Assembly (NCBI GenBank): GCA_945873115.1
Contig: CAMCBT010000004.1
Span: forward strand, 1 to 64,000
DNA: 64,000 nucleotides
Direction of reading: 5' to 3'
DNA from: an uncultured Mitsuokella sp.
GTDB lineage: Bacteria > Bacillota > Negativicutes > Selenomonadales > Selenomonadaceae
Under the pieces are notes generated by a model. It was not told the DNA's origin. It made no database searches and saw nothing but the letters and a program-made list of their open reading frames with translations. Position numbers and translations under genes: made by a program. Shown here in pieces: positions 8,861 through 17,511 of this stretch (positions are counted from its first letter, which is position 1; every line of letters starts with the position of its first letter).

Positions 8861-9964
8861 ATGACAAAACGGTTGTTAAAACGTACGGATTTCTTGCTTT
8901 TGTTTTCCACGTTGGCTATTCTTGTCATAAGTCTTTTTATCATCGGGAGTGCGACGCATATCAATACGCCGAGCGAGCAGAGATACTGGTATGTGGAACG
9001 TCAGGGAATCTTCGCAGTTGTCAATATCGCATTTGCTTTTTTTCTGATGAATTTCGACTATAAGATGCTTCAACGCTATGGGACGAAGCTCTATGTTTTC
9101 AACCTGATTCTTCTCTTGGCGGTGATGGTTCTAGGGCACTCTGCTCTGGGCGCACAGCGCTGGATTATGATTGGCCCAATCAGTATTCAACCTTCCGAAT
9201 TCTCCAAATTGATTATGATAATATCTTTGGCCGGAGTCCTGGAGCATAAGGTCGGGAAAATAAACAGTCTGCAGGATTTATTGCCTGTGGCGGCATATGT
9301 GGGATTGCCGTTTCTCTTAGTACTGAAACAGCCGGATCTCGGAACATCTCTCGTTTTTATGGCAATCTTTCTTGGAATGATTTTCACAGCTGGAATCAAT
9401 CTTCGGCTATTAGCAGGTTTTTTTGCAGCAGGGATTGCTGCCATGCCAATCTTATGGCATTTTTTGAAGGATTATCAAAAAATGCGCATTACTGTTTTTC
9501 TTGACCCAAATGTTGACCCTTTGGGATCTGGATATCATATCATCCAGTCCAAGATAGCCATTGGCTCCGGAATGCTTTTCGGGAAGGGGCTTTTCGGCGG
9601 GACACAAAGCCAGCTGAATTTCTTGCCAGAGAATCATACAGACTTCATTTTTGCTGTCGTTGGCGAGGAGACCGGCTTCATTGGCTGTGCGGTTTTGTTG
9701 CTTTTGTATCTGATGATTCTGTGGCGTGGCACTGTAATTGCGCGTGATGCAAGTGATGCTTTTGGCAGATTGTTAGCAGTTGGGATTACCTGTATGCTCG
9801 GCTTCCACGTGCTTGTCAATGTCGGCATGACCATGGGAATCATGCCGGTTACAGGTATTCCGTTGCCCTTGATGAGCTATGGGGTAAGTTCATTGACGAC
9901 AAATCTACTGTCTATTGCAATTTTGATGAATATACAGCTTCGAAAATCTAAATTGCAATTCTGA
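8861..9964 (+). CDS. rodA: Peptidoglycan glycosyltransferase RodA
   Basis: A 367-residue SEDS-family glycan polymerase with about ten membrane segments. Family signatures include PSEFSKL near residue 110, the long loop with DPLGSGYHIIQSKIAIGSG, FAVVGEETGF, and MPVTGIPLPLMSYGVSSL near the C-terminus. The last one usually reads SYGGSS; here the second Gly is Val. The position after mreBCD-mrdA-minCDE identifies it as RodA rather than FtsW. It is the last gene of the operon, before a strong terminator. Confidence 0.95.
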   Translation: MTKRLLKRTDFLLLFSTLAILVISLFIIGSATHINTPSEQRYWYVERQGIFAVVNIAFAFFLMNFDYKMLQRYGTKLYVFNLILLLAVMVLGHSALGAQRWIMIGPISIQPSEFSKLIMIISLAGVLEHKVGKINSLQDLLPVAAYVGLPFLLVLKQPDLGTSLVFMAIFLGMIFTAGINLRLLAGFFAAGIAAMPILWHFLKDYQKMRITVFLDPNVDPLGSGYHIIQSKIAIGSGMLFGKGLFGGTQSQLNFLPENHTDFIFAVVGEETGFIGCAVLLLLYLMILWRGTVIARDASDAFGRLLAVGITCMLGFHVLVNVGMTMGIMPVTGIPLPLMSYGVSSLTTNLLSIAILMNIQLRKSKLQF

Positions 9965-9966
9965 AG

Positions 9967-10015
9967 GAATGCAGTTCCTATCGAGAAATGTAGGAACTGC
10001 ATTCTCTATATTTTT
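9967..10015 (+). terminator. Terminator of the mre-min-rodA operon
   Basis: A perfect 14-bp stem (9967-9980 with 9991-10004) with a 10-base loop, then TCTATATTTTT. It begins two bases after the rodA stop. The remaining 84 bases up to the next gene are AT-rich with no clear promoter. Confidence 0.88.
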
Positions 10016-10099
10016 GCTGCAACAGGCAGATTTGATATAGGATTCTTGGTATCTGTTTTATAAAAATAAAGCAGAAATCGTCCAATAGGAGTATGGGAA

Positions 10100-12730
10100 A
10101 TGGTTAGACTTGAGCATGATATCCTCCAGAAGGTGATGAAGCCCTCACGCTATACAGGTGGAGAATGGAATTCTGCAAAAAAAGTGCATTCGGAGGTTGC
10201 TTGTACCTGGGCACTCTCTCTTCCCGATGTATACGAAGTCGGGATGAGCAATCTAGGGCTATCTATATTGTATGAAATTTTGAATCGGCGGGAGGATGCA
10301 CTTGCGGAGAGAGCTTATGCGCCCTGGGTCGATATGGAAAAGGGAATGCGGGAAAAGAGCATACCGCTCTTTTCCCTGGAAACCAAAACGGAGCTGAAAG
10401 ACTTTGACTTTTGGGGCTTTTCCTTACAGTATGAGATGATATATTCCAATGTGCTCAATATGCTTGACCTGGCTGGAGTTTCTGTTTTCTCAAGAGATCG
10501 TGCAGAAAAGGATCCCTTCATCGTCGGAGGGGGGCCTTGCGTTTATAATGTTGAGCCGGTTGCCGATTTCTTTGACTTCTTTATAATAGGAGAAGGAGAA
10601 GAAATCATCAATGAAGTTACAGATGCTTTCATAACGTGGGGGCAGGAGGGGCGACCGGGAGGGCGAAAAGCTTTTTTAGAGCGTCTTTTAGAACTTGATG
10701 GAATATATGTGCCATCCTTTTATCATGATATATACGATGATAAGGGAGATTTCGTTAAGCTAGCCCCCCTTCGGCCTCAAGCAAAGAGTGCTATTTTCAA
10801 GCGCGTTGTCCATGATATGAACAAGGTTCTTTCTGTCGAGCATCCTGTTGTACCGAACATTGATATTGTGCATAAGAGAATCATGCTGGAGCTTTTTCGT
10901 GGCTGCTCTCGTGGCTGTAGATTTTGCCAGGCTGGAATATGCTACCGCCCAGCACGGGAGAGAGAGAAGAGCCACTTGCTTCAAATGGCTAGGACACTTG
11001 TGGATTCCTCCGGATACGATGAGATGAGTCTCACCTCACTTTCCTCTGCGGATTATTCCTGCCTTGGACAACTTGTTGATAATCTCATACAGGAATTTCA
11101 AAATGAGAAAGTCAGCTTTTCCTTGCCATCACTGCGTATTGATAGCTTTTCGATTGAACTTGCCCACAAAATGCAGCAGGTGCGCAAATCTGGGCTTACC
11201 TTTGCTCCAGAGGCAGGAACGCAAAGACTACGCGATGTAATCAACAAAGGCGTTACAGAGGAAAATCTTCTAGAGGCTTGTGCAGCTGCATTCCACCAAG
11301 GCTGGAAGCAGGTAAAGCTATATTTCATGATGGGGCTTCCCACAGAAACGGATGAGGATATTATAGGTATTGCAACACTTGCACAAAGGGTGGTAGATTT
11401 ATATAAAGAAATCATGGGAAAGCGTGGCGTAAAAGTAACCGTTTCTGTTTCTTGCTTTGTTCCCAAGCCCTATACCCCCTTCCAATGGTTTGGACAGGTA
11501 CCACTGGAAGAGTTTGAGCGTCGCCAAAATCTATTGAAAGAGCATATTCGAGATAAATCAATTATTTTTCATTATCACGATGCTCGACTATCCGTTATCG
11601 AAGGAGCCTTTGCCCGTGGAGACAGACGTCTGTCAAAGGTGCTATATTATGCCTGGCAACATGGTGCAAAATTTGATGGTTGGTCGGATCTTTATAAGGA
11701 TGAAATATGGCGCGAAGCATTTCGTGCATGCTCTATCGATATGAGATATTACAATGAGCGCGCTAGGTCATTCCAGGAGACACTGCCTTGGTCGATTACG
11801 AGTCCAGGCGTAACAAACGAATTTTTAGAGCGGGAATGGAAAAAGGCTTGTGAGGCAGCTTTGACAGAAGATTGCAGGCGGGGAAAATGCTCGGCGTGTG
11901 GAATTTGCCCAACTCTCAACGTGCACGTTATCGACTATGCAAAGAAGGTGGACTCTTCAGTTCTTTCGGTTGAGAGAAAAGAAGCTTCGAAAAAAATTTC
12001 GCAGATGAAGCTGCCTGTGAAAAATGCTGGGCAAGAGAAGAAAAGATATATTTGGCGGGCTAAGATTACAAAAGGGGAGGAGCTTCGGTATTTGTCCCAT
12101 TTGGACTTTGCGAACCTTTTTCTACGCATTTTCTCTCGAGCCAAGCTTCCTATGGCGTATTCAGAGGGATTCAATCCTCATATGAAGCTAGCTTTTGCCT
12201 CCGCTTTGTCTCTGGGGGTAGCCAGCGAAGCGGAATATATTGATTTTGAGCTCAGGGAATGCGTTGCCGAAGAGGAACTGGTAAAAAAGCTAAAAGTAAA
12301 TCTGCCAGCAGGTATACGGTTGCTGGATATTCGGCCTATTCTCGGAAAACACAGGGCATTGATGGATGAAACAGATGAGGCAAGATATGCAATTACTGTT
12401 CCTTATGTCGGAGATAAAGCAGCTGCGAAGCGAGCTGTTGAAAGGTATAATCAGGCCCCATCAGCTGTTTTTCACAGAGTAACACCGAAAAAGCAAAGGG
12501 ATATCGAGACAAAAGAATTCTTGCTGCAGCCTATTCGACTGACAGCAAAAGAAGATAGTCTTTCGCTTGGTATGGATATTTCCGTAACCAAGCATGGAAG
12601 TGTCAAGCCAATAGAGATATTGACCTTGCTGGTAGAAAAGTTCGACTTTCCTGCCCATCCCGAAGAGGCTTATATCACTCGGACAGGGCTTTTCTCAAAG
12701 GGGCGAACACTTATGGAAACGATTGACTAA
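10100..12730 (+). CDS. TIGR03960-type radical SAM protein fused to a DUF2344 domain
   Basis: An 876-residue protein. The N-terminal part (about 1-230) resembles the B12-binding-like region of TIGR03960. A radical SAM core follows, with the [4Fe-4S] motif C269-x3-C273-x2-C276 (GCSRGCRFC). A Cys-rich segment CRRGKCSACGIC lies near residue 595. From about residue 645 to the end is a DUF2344 domain (YLSHLDFANLFLR, YSEGFNPHMKLAFA), which in many Firmicutes is a separate gene. The substrate is unknown; the family is almost always next to RNase E/G, which fits an RNA-modification or ribosome-related role. No frameshift or stop separates the two parts. Confidence 0.88.
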   Translation: MVRLEHDILQKVMKPSRYTGGEWNSAKKVHSEVACTWALSLPDVYEVGMSNLGLSILYEILNRREDALAERAYAPWVDMEKGMREKSIPLFSLETKTELKDFDFWGFSLQYEMIYSNVLNMLDLAGVSVFSRDRAEKDPFIVGGGPCVYNVEPVADFFDFFIIGEGEEIINEVTDAFITWGQEGRPGGRKAFLERLLELDGIYVPSFYHDIYDDKGDFVKLAPLRPQAKSAIFKRVVHDMNKVLSVEHPVVPNIDIVHKRIMLELFRGCSRGCRFCQAGICYRPAREREKSHLLQMARTLVDSSGYDEMSLTSLSSADYSCLGQLVDNLIQEFQNEKVSFSLPSLRIDSFSIELAHKMQQVRKSGLTFAPEAGTQRLRDVINKGVTEENLLEACAAAFHQGWKQVKLYFMMGLPTETDEDIIGIATLAQRVVDLYKEIMGKRGVKVTVSVSCFVPKPYTPFQWFGQVPLEEFERRQNLLKEHIRDKSIIFHYHDARLSVIEGAFARGDRRLSKVLYYAWQHGAKFDGWSDLYKDEIWREAFRACSIDMRYYNERARSFQETLPWSITSPGVTNEFLEREWKKACEAALTEDCRRGKCSACGICPTLNVHVIDYAKKVDSSVLSVERKEASKKISQMKLPVKNAGQEKKRYIWRAKITKGEELRYLSHLDFANLFLRIFSRAKLPMAYSEGFNPHMKLAFASALSLGVASEAEYIDFELRECVAEEELVKKLKVNLPAGIRLLDIRPILGKHRALMDETDEARYAITVPYVGDKAAAKRAVERYNQAPSAVFHRVTPKKQRDIETKEFLLQPIRLTAKEDSLSLGMDISVTKHGSVKPIEILTLLVEKFDFPAHPEEAYITRTGLFSKGRTLMETID

Positions 12731-12786
12731 AAAACAGGTCGGAATTAGAGCCTGTGTTCGTGGGCAGGAGGTGAGGATGCATATCT

Positions 12787-14220
12787 ATGAAACGAATTCT
12801 TGTAAGTGTTGAGCCAGAAGAAACAAGGGCTGCGCTGATGGTTGAGGATGCTCTTGAGGTTATTGAGTTCGAGCGAGGCTCACATGATCATATCGTAGGA
12901 AATATTTATAAGGGTTCCATAGAAAATGTCCTTCCAGGAATGCAGGCTGCCTTTGTGGATATCGGAACAAAAAAAAATGCCTTTCTCTTTCTTGGCGACG
13001 GAAAGCATCACAAGGCTGTTTTGCAGCAAAATCAGAAAATACATACGGGACAAAGGCTACCTGTGCAAATTATAAAGGAGGCGCGGGGGGCAAAGGGACC
13101 ACGGGCAACCACACATATTTCGCTTCCAGGACGATATACGGTACTGATGCCAACAGCAGAGTACATTGGGATATCACGCAGGATTACAAATGATGGGGAA
13201 CGGAAACGTCTATCCGAGCTTGCAGGAAAAATTCTGCCAAAAGGAATGGGCCTAATCGTGCGGACCGCAGCCGAAGGAATGGGGGAGGAGAGGCTAAAGA
13301 GGGATGTCTCCTATTTATTGTCTCTATGGAAAAACATTTCAGCAAGATTCCAGTTGCACGATGGGGGGAGACTCCTATATCGAGATGCAGATTTGTTGAT
13401 TCGCTTTATTCGTGATAGATTTACAGAAGAAATCGACGAGTTCCTTGTCGATGATGAAAAAACCTATACTCGTGTATGTGATTTCATCAAGATTCTGTCT
13501 CCGCAGCTTTTGCCGCGAGTAAAGCTTTTTCAAGGAAAATATATGCTCTTTCATGCCTATGGCATTGATAAGGAAATCGAGCATATGGGGGAACGAGAGG
13601 TTCCACTGCACTCTGGCGGCTTTCTTGTTATCGACAGAACCGAGGCAATGACTGTAATTGATGTGAATACGGGGAAATTTACAGGGAAAAACAACCTATG
13701 GGACACAGTGTACAGGACGAATTTGGAAGCAGCGCAGGAAATTGCCAAACAGATTCGTCTGCGTGACATAGGTGGAATCATCCTTGTCGATTTTATCGAT
13801 ATGGCAGATGAGGATCAGAAAGAATCATTGTTGGAAAACCTCCGCGAGCTCACAAAGGGGGATCCGCAAAAAACGAATATCGTAGATATTACATCTCTTG
13901 GGTTGGTGGAAATCACTCGGAAAAAATCACGTTCGAATTTTGCGGAACTCGTATATTCAGACTGTCCAATTTGTCATGGAAAAGGGCTCATAGAATCAGC
14001 AGAAACCGTTGCAATTCGCATCAGTCGGACAATTCGGCGTATGGAAAATATATCTCATGCACGGGATGGCTATGAGATAGTCGTACATAAGCTTGTCGGA
14101 AAATATATTCATGATCATAACCTCCTAGAACAATTGTCTTCAGAGTACAGTGTCGTAATCAAGGTGGAGACTCAGGAGGAGATGCATCCGGAAGCATATT
14201 CCATTCTGCAAATACAGTAG
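12787..14220 (+). CDS. rng: Ribonuclease G/E family endoribonuclease
   Basis: A 477-residue single-strand-specific endoribonuclease for rRNA maturation and mRNA decay. An S1 RNA-binding region spans about 35-120 (GNIYKGSIENVLPGMQAAFVDIG). The catalytic metal ligands are D292 (DVNTGK) and D335 (ILVDFIDM), 43 residues apart as in Escherichia coli RNase E. The Zn-link cysteines C393-x-x-C396 are present. The long C-terminal scaffold of RNase E is absent, so RNase G is the better name. AGGAGGTGAGG lies at 12766-12776, unusually far from the ATG, and an out-of-frame 11-codon ORF at 12777-12812 overlaps the start. Confidence 0.93.
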   Translation: MKRILVSVEPEETRAALMVEDALEVIEFERGSHDHIVGNIYKGSIENVLPGMQAAFVDIGTKKNAFLFLGDGKHHKAVLQQNQKIHTGQRLPVQIIKEARGAKGPRATTHISLPGRYTVLMPTAEYIGISRRITNDGERKRLSELAGKILPKGMGLIVRTAAEGMGEERLKRDVSYLLSLWKNISARFQLHDGGRLLYRDADLLIRFIRDRFTEEIDEFLVDDEKTYTRVCDFIKILSPQLLPRVKLFQGKYMLFHAYGIDKEIEHMGEREVPLHSGGFLVIDRTEAMTVIDVNTGKFTGKNNLWDTVYRTNLEAAQEIAKQIRLRDIGGIILVDFIDMADEDQKESLLENLRELTKGDPQKTNIVDITSLGLVEITRKKSRSNFAELVYSDCPICHGKGLIESAETVAIRISRTIRRMENISHARDGYEIVVHKLVGKYIHDHNLLEQLSSEYSVVIKVETQEEMHPEAYSILQIQ

Positions 14221-14243
14221 AATCGAAGCTCCTAAAAATAGGG

Positions 14244-14288
14244 ATACAGAAACGAGGCAGAGCAATGCGCTCTGCCTCGTTTCTGTAT
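14244..14288. terminator. Bidirectional terminator between rng and glcF
   Basis: A perfect 20-bp inverted repeat (14244-14263 with 14269-14288) with a 5-base loop. The stem ends in TTTCTGTAT on the plus strand and in the same sequence on the minus strand, so it can end transcription of both convergent operons. The distance to the glcF stop is about 40 bases. Confidence 0.88.
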
Positions 14289-14330
14289 AAAATCTTTACG
14301 ACCTATCGATGTGAGCCTTTATATGGGGTG

Positions 14331-15653
14331 TTATGCCTTGTAGCCACCCGCATAATAAGACTGGGCAAGCAGCTGAATCGGATGATATACAACTTGAGGC
14401 ATTTTATTGTGAATAATGCCATCGGTTATATGCATGCGGCAACTGGGACAGCTGGTAGCGACAAAATCAGCGTGCGTTGCATCAATATTGGAGCATTTTC
14501 TGTCATTGATTTCGCGGCTCATCTCATAGTGTGCCATACAGAAGGAACCACCGGATCCACAGCAGCGATCATGCTCCTTCATCTCGATGAATTCGAGGCC
14601 CGGGATGGATTTCAAGACATCTCGTGGCTCTTTCGTTATGCCAAGGCCACGCACCATATGGCAGGGATCATGCATGGTAACTTTTTTGTTTACCGGCCCC
14701 AGGATATCGGTACGATAGCCTCGCTCCATCAGAAGTTCACTGATTTCCCGAACTTTCGCAGCCATTTTTTCAGCACGAGCTTTCCATTCGGGATCATCCT
14801 TGAGCCAGACCGGATAGTGCTTAAGAGCTTCAACACAGGAACCGCAGGCCCCAACGATATAGTCTACATCAAGATTTTCGAAGACCTCAATCATGTTTTT
14901 CGCCATCTCATTGGCAAGATCGAATTCGCCGGATACATGAACCGGGGTTCCACAGCAATGCTGCTTGGGCGGAAGCACGACCTCCACGTCATTGGCGTGG
15001 AGCACATCGATAACTGCTTTTCCCATATCCGTATACATATAGTTGATAGTGCAGCCTGTGAAGAAAGCAACCCGATATTTCGGATTGTCACATTTGATGA
15101 CTTCGGGGTACTGGCTGCGGAGAGGTTTTGCTGCCAGGGGAGGCGTGGCTCGCTCTGGATCCATGCCGGGCATCGGCAGACGGGATTTGACGGCGTTCTT
15201 TCCAGGAACCTCCTTGAAAGTCATCCAGCCGAACATGCCGCCAAGCTTAAGCGCTGCGTCAAAAAGGGAGCGGTTGGCGAGCAGGCGGAAAACATTCTTC
15301 TTGATGGGGTGGAGGCCGCGAGCCTTTACGGACGCATTCCGTCCGCGGAGGATAAGCTCGTCCGCTTCAACGCCACAGGGACAGTTTGCAGCACAGCTTT
15401 TACAATTCAGGCACATGGCCATGATATGATCGAAGTTCGCCGAGACGGGAATTTTCCCGGAGAGGACACCCTGCATCAGGGATATCTTGCCGCGGGCAAC
15501 CATGTTTTCCTGACGTGTTTCACGATAAATGGGGCAGACAGCCTGGCAGTTTCCGCACTTCATGCAGTTCGCCATTGCATCCTCGAGATCGCGCAAAAGT
15601 GTGGCATCCTGTGCATTGAGATCTGCTGCCGTTATTTCTTTTTCTTCCGCCAT
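14331..15653 (-). CDS. glcF: Glycolate/D-lactate oxidase-type iron-sulfur subunit
   Basis: A 440-residue protein with two [4Fe-4S] binding motifs of the ferredoxin type, C30-x2-C33-x2-C36-x3-C40 and C81-x2-C84-x2-C87-x3-C91, and two cysteine-rich CCG domains (GCTINYMYTD...HCCGTP and DPCHMVRG...RCCGSGG). It passes electrons from the FAD subunit to the respiratory chain. The ATG at 15653 follows AGGAGAG on the minus strand, two bases after the glcD stop; a longer in-frame extension to 15767 lies wholly inside glcD and is rejected. Preferred codons suggest strong expression. Confidence 0.9.
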   Translation of the reverse strand: MAEEKEITAADLNAQDATLLRDLEDAMANCMKCGNCQAVCPIYRETRQENMVARGKISLMQGVLSGKIPVSANFDHIMAMCLNCKSCAANCPCGVEADELILRGRNASVKARGLHPIKKNVFRLLANRSLFDAALKLGGMFGWMTFKEVPGKNAVKSRLPMPGMDPERATPPLAAKPLRSQYPEVIKCDNPKYRVAFFTGCTINYMYTDMGKAVIDVLHANDVEVVLPPKQHCCGTPVHVSGEFDLANEMAKNMIEVFENLDVDYIVGACGSCVEALKHYPVWLKDDPEWKARAEKMAAKVREISELLMERGYRTDILGPVNKKVTMHDPCHMVRGLGITKEPRDVLKSIPGLEFIEMKEHDRCCGSGGSFCMAHYEMSREINDRKCSNIDATHADFVATSCPSCRMHITDGIIHNKMPQVVYHPIQLLAQSYYAGGYKA

Positions 15654-15655
15654 AA

Positions 15656-17041
15656 TCAGCACTCTCCTAATAGCTTTCCGGGGTTCAAAATGAGGTTCGG
15701 ATCCAAGGCCCTCTTGATGGCACGCATGGCCTCCATACCTTCCTTGCCGTGTTGGAGTTCCATCCAAGGAAGCTTTCCGAGGCCGATGCCGTGCTCTCCA
15801 GACAGCGTGCCGCCAAGCTCAACGGCACCGCGGAAAATATCATCCATTGCAGCACGAACGCGTTTTGTCTCCTCCTCGTCCCGGAGGTCGCAGACGATGG
15901 TTGGGTGCATATTTCCATCGCCCGCATGGCCGAATGTGCCAATTGTGACGTTATGCTCCTTTGCTGCCTTCTTGATGATGTTGAGGAAAGCTGGGATTTT
16001 GCTGCGGGGGACAGTCGCATCCTCAACGAAGGTGGTGGGACGAAGCTTCGCAAGACAAGGAAGTGCCATGCGGCGTGCTGTCCAAAGTTGCTGCTTATGC
16101 TCTGCATCCCGAGCAAGGGTAACCTCCCGTGCATTGTTTTCTTTCAGAACAGCGAGGACTTTTTTTGCATCATCCTCCACGATGACAGGATGACCGTCAA
16201 CTTCAATGAGGAGAATGGCATCGGCATCTGTAGGCAGACCCACGTGCATAAAATCCTCGACCGTGCGAATCGTAGCATTGTCGAGAATCTCAAGGGTGGC
16301 AGGAATAATCTTTGCCGCAATGATGCCCGATACAGCGCGGCCTGCATCTTCTATCGTATCGAAAACAGCGACCATGCTCTTCTGTGCCTCCGGGGCGGGA
16401 ACCAGCTTGAGGTATGCCTTCGTGACAATGCAGAGGGTCCCTTCAGAGCCCGTGAAAAGCTTCGTCATGTCATAGCCGGATACATCCTTGACATTTTTTC
16501 CGCCTGTATGGAGGATATCGCCGTTTGCGAGAACGACTTCGAGTCCTTGGACATAGTTCTTTGTAATGCCGTATTTGAGCCCACGAAGCCCGCCAGAGTT
16601 CTCTGCGATGGTACCGCCGAGGCTTGCAGTCTTGACCGTTCCGGGATCCGGTGGATAGATGAGGCCGAACTGGGCTATATAATCGTTGATGTCCTGGACA
16701 ATGACGCCGGCTTCCACTTCTGCAATGAGATTTTCCAAATCCACATCGATAATCTTATTAAAGCGAAGCATCAGAAGGACAATCCCCCCCTTCAGGGGAG
16801 CCGTGCCAGCCGAGAGATTCGTACCAGAGCCTCGGGTATAGACAGGAATGCGGTTCTCATTGGCAAGTTTCATGATTTTTGAAACTTCCTCGGTCGTTCC
16901 GGGACTTACAACGACATCGGGCATGTAGGAATGCCCTGGGGTAGCATCGTACGAATACGCATAGAGATCCTCGGGATCCGTCTGAACGTATTGGTCACCC
17001 ACGATTTTCTTCAGGTTTTCAATCAGTTCTTCTTTACGCAT
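15656..17041 (-). CDS. glcD: FAD-linked 2-hydroxyacid oxidase subunit (glycolate or D-lactate)
   Basis: A 461-residue flavoprotein of the GlcD/LctD family. The PCMH-type FAD-binding domain has TRGSGTNLSAG at 69-79 and the Gly-rich stretch TASLGGTIAENSGGLRG. The C-terminal FAD-oxidase domain contains the metal-binding GHAGDGNMHP near residue 370 and GTLSGEHGIG. With glcF it forms a two-gene operon oxidising a 2-hydroxyacid; a lactate-utilising anaerobe would use it for D-lactate, but sequence alone does not choose between lactate and glycolate. No etfAB or permease is adjacent. Confidence 0.9.
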   Translation of the reverse strand: MRKEELIENLKKIVGDQYVQTDPEDLYAYSYDATPGHSYMPDVVVSPGTTEEVSKIMKLANENRIPVYTRGSGTNLSAGTAPLKGGIVLLMLRFNKIIDVDLENLIAEVEAGVIVQDINDYIAQFGLIYPPDPGTVKTASLGGTIAENSGGLRGLKYGITKNYVQGLEVVLANGDILHTGGKNVKDVSGYDMTKLFTGSEGTLCIVTKAYLKLVPAPEAQKSMVAVFDTIEDAGRAVSGIIAAKIIPATLEILDNATIRTVEDFMHVGLPTDADAILLIEVDGHPVIVEDDAKKVLAVLKENNAREVTLARDAEHKQQLWTARRMALPCLAKLRPTTFVEDATVPRSKIPAFLNIIKKAAKEHNVTIGTFGHAGDGNMHPTIVCDLRDEEETKRVRAAMDDIFRGAVELGGTLSGEHGIGLGKLPWMELQHGKEGMEAMRAIKRALDPNLILNPGKLLGEC

Positions 17042-17082
17042 ACTGTTCCCTCTCTTTTTGATATAATACTTGTCACTAATTT

Positions 17083-17111
17083 ATTATCGCTATGTTTCGC
17101 GTCAATGTCAA
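17083..17111 (-). promoter_or_regulatory. Promoter for glcD-glcF
   Basis: On the minus strand a perfect TTGACA (plus positions 17106-17111) is followed after exactly 17 bases by GATAAT (17083-17088). The predicted 5' leader is about 35 bases, ending in GAGAGGGAACAGT before the glcD ATG. It is one of the two best-matching promoters in the window and fits the strongly biased codon use of the operon. Confidence 0.78.
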
Positions 17112-17130
17112 TAAATATATCTAAATATTA

Positions 17131-17280
17131 TGCAAGATTGAAGGCATCAACAACAAGAGCAAGACCATCCGAAGGCAGGGATACGGCTATCCCGATTATG
17201 AATATTTCTTTCTGAAGATATTCGATGCCAGCAGACATGCGTATGTAAGGAACGAGAAATCCCACAAGATTTGTGATTGA
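17131..17280 (+). pseudogene. Relic: C-terminal end of an ISL3-family transposase
   Basis: An open stretch of 49 codons with its own stop. The translation contains EGINNKSKTIRRQGYGYPDY followed by EYFFLKIFDASR, the hallmark C-terminal sequence of ISL3 transposases. Everything upstream of the final 49 residues, including the catalytic residues, is gone and no start codon belongs to it. It sits between the divergent glcD and efp promoters. I recognised it by motif, without a search. Confidence 0.8.
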
Positions 17281-17327
17281 GCCAAAGTTTTTCAAGATAG
17301 AAGGAGTGCCTTTTGAAAACGTGAGTC

Positions 17328-17356
17328 TTGACGCACGTTCCTACGTAGCTTATAAT
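17328..17356 (+). promoter_or_regulatory. Promoter for efp operon
   Basis: TTGACG at 17328-17333, a 17-base spacer and a perfect TATAAT at 17351-17356. This predicts a transcription start near 17363 and a leader of about 145 bases before efp. The leader can fold a hairpin around 17393-17416 and holds a possible short ORF. Confidence 0.8.
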
Positions 17357-17442
17357 AAGCTTGATACTATGGAATTTTGCAAGGAGTTTCCTTAGGCTTC
17401 GTCTTGATGAAACCTATGGCTGTTTTCTTGTAAGGACGTTGC

Positions 17443-17511
17443 ATGATGAGGCGAAAGACTACGCTGTCTTGTGCACGTGTTCTTTTCAATGTGGAGGTCG
17501 TAATTGAATGA
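17443..17511 (+). CDS. Possible 22-codon leader peptide overlapping efp
   Basis: ATG at 17443, preceded by AAGGA at 17432-17436, opens 22 codons (beginning MMRRKTTLSC) whose TGA overlaps the efp ATG as ATGA. The product is basic and resembles nothing I recognise. It may couple translation of efp or be chance. Conservation in related genomes would decide. Confidence 0.3.
   Translation: MMRRKTTLSCARVLFNVEVVIE

Noticed and set aside
14265-16193. A 642-codon plus-strand frame opposite glcF and glcD
   Set aside because: It is antisense to two clear Fe-S/flavoprotein genes, has no ribosome binding site and a Cys/His/Arg-rich translation typical of shadow frames.
15749-16882. A 377-codon plus-strand frame inside glcD
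   Set aside because: Antisense to glcD, which has intact FAD-binding motifs; the translation shows no known family.
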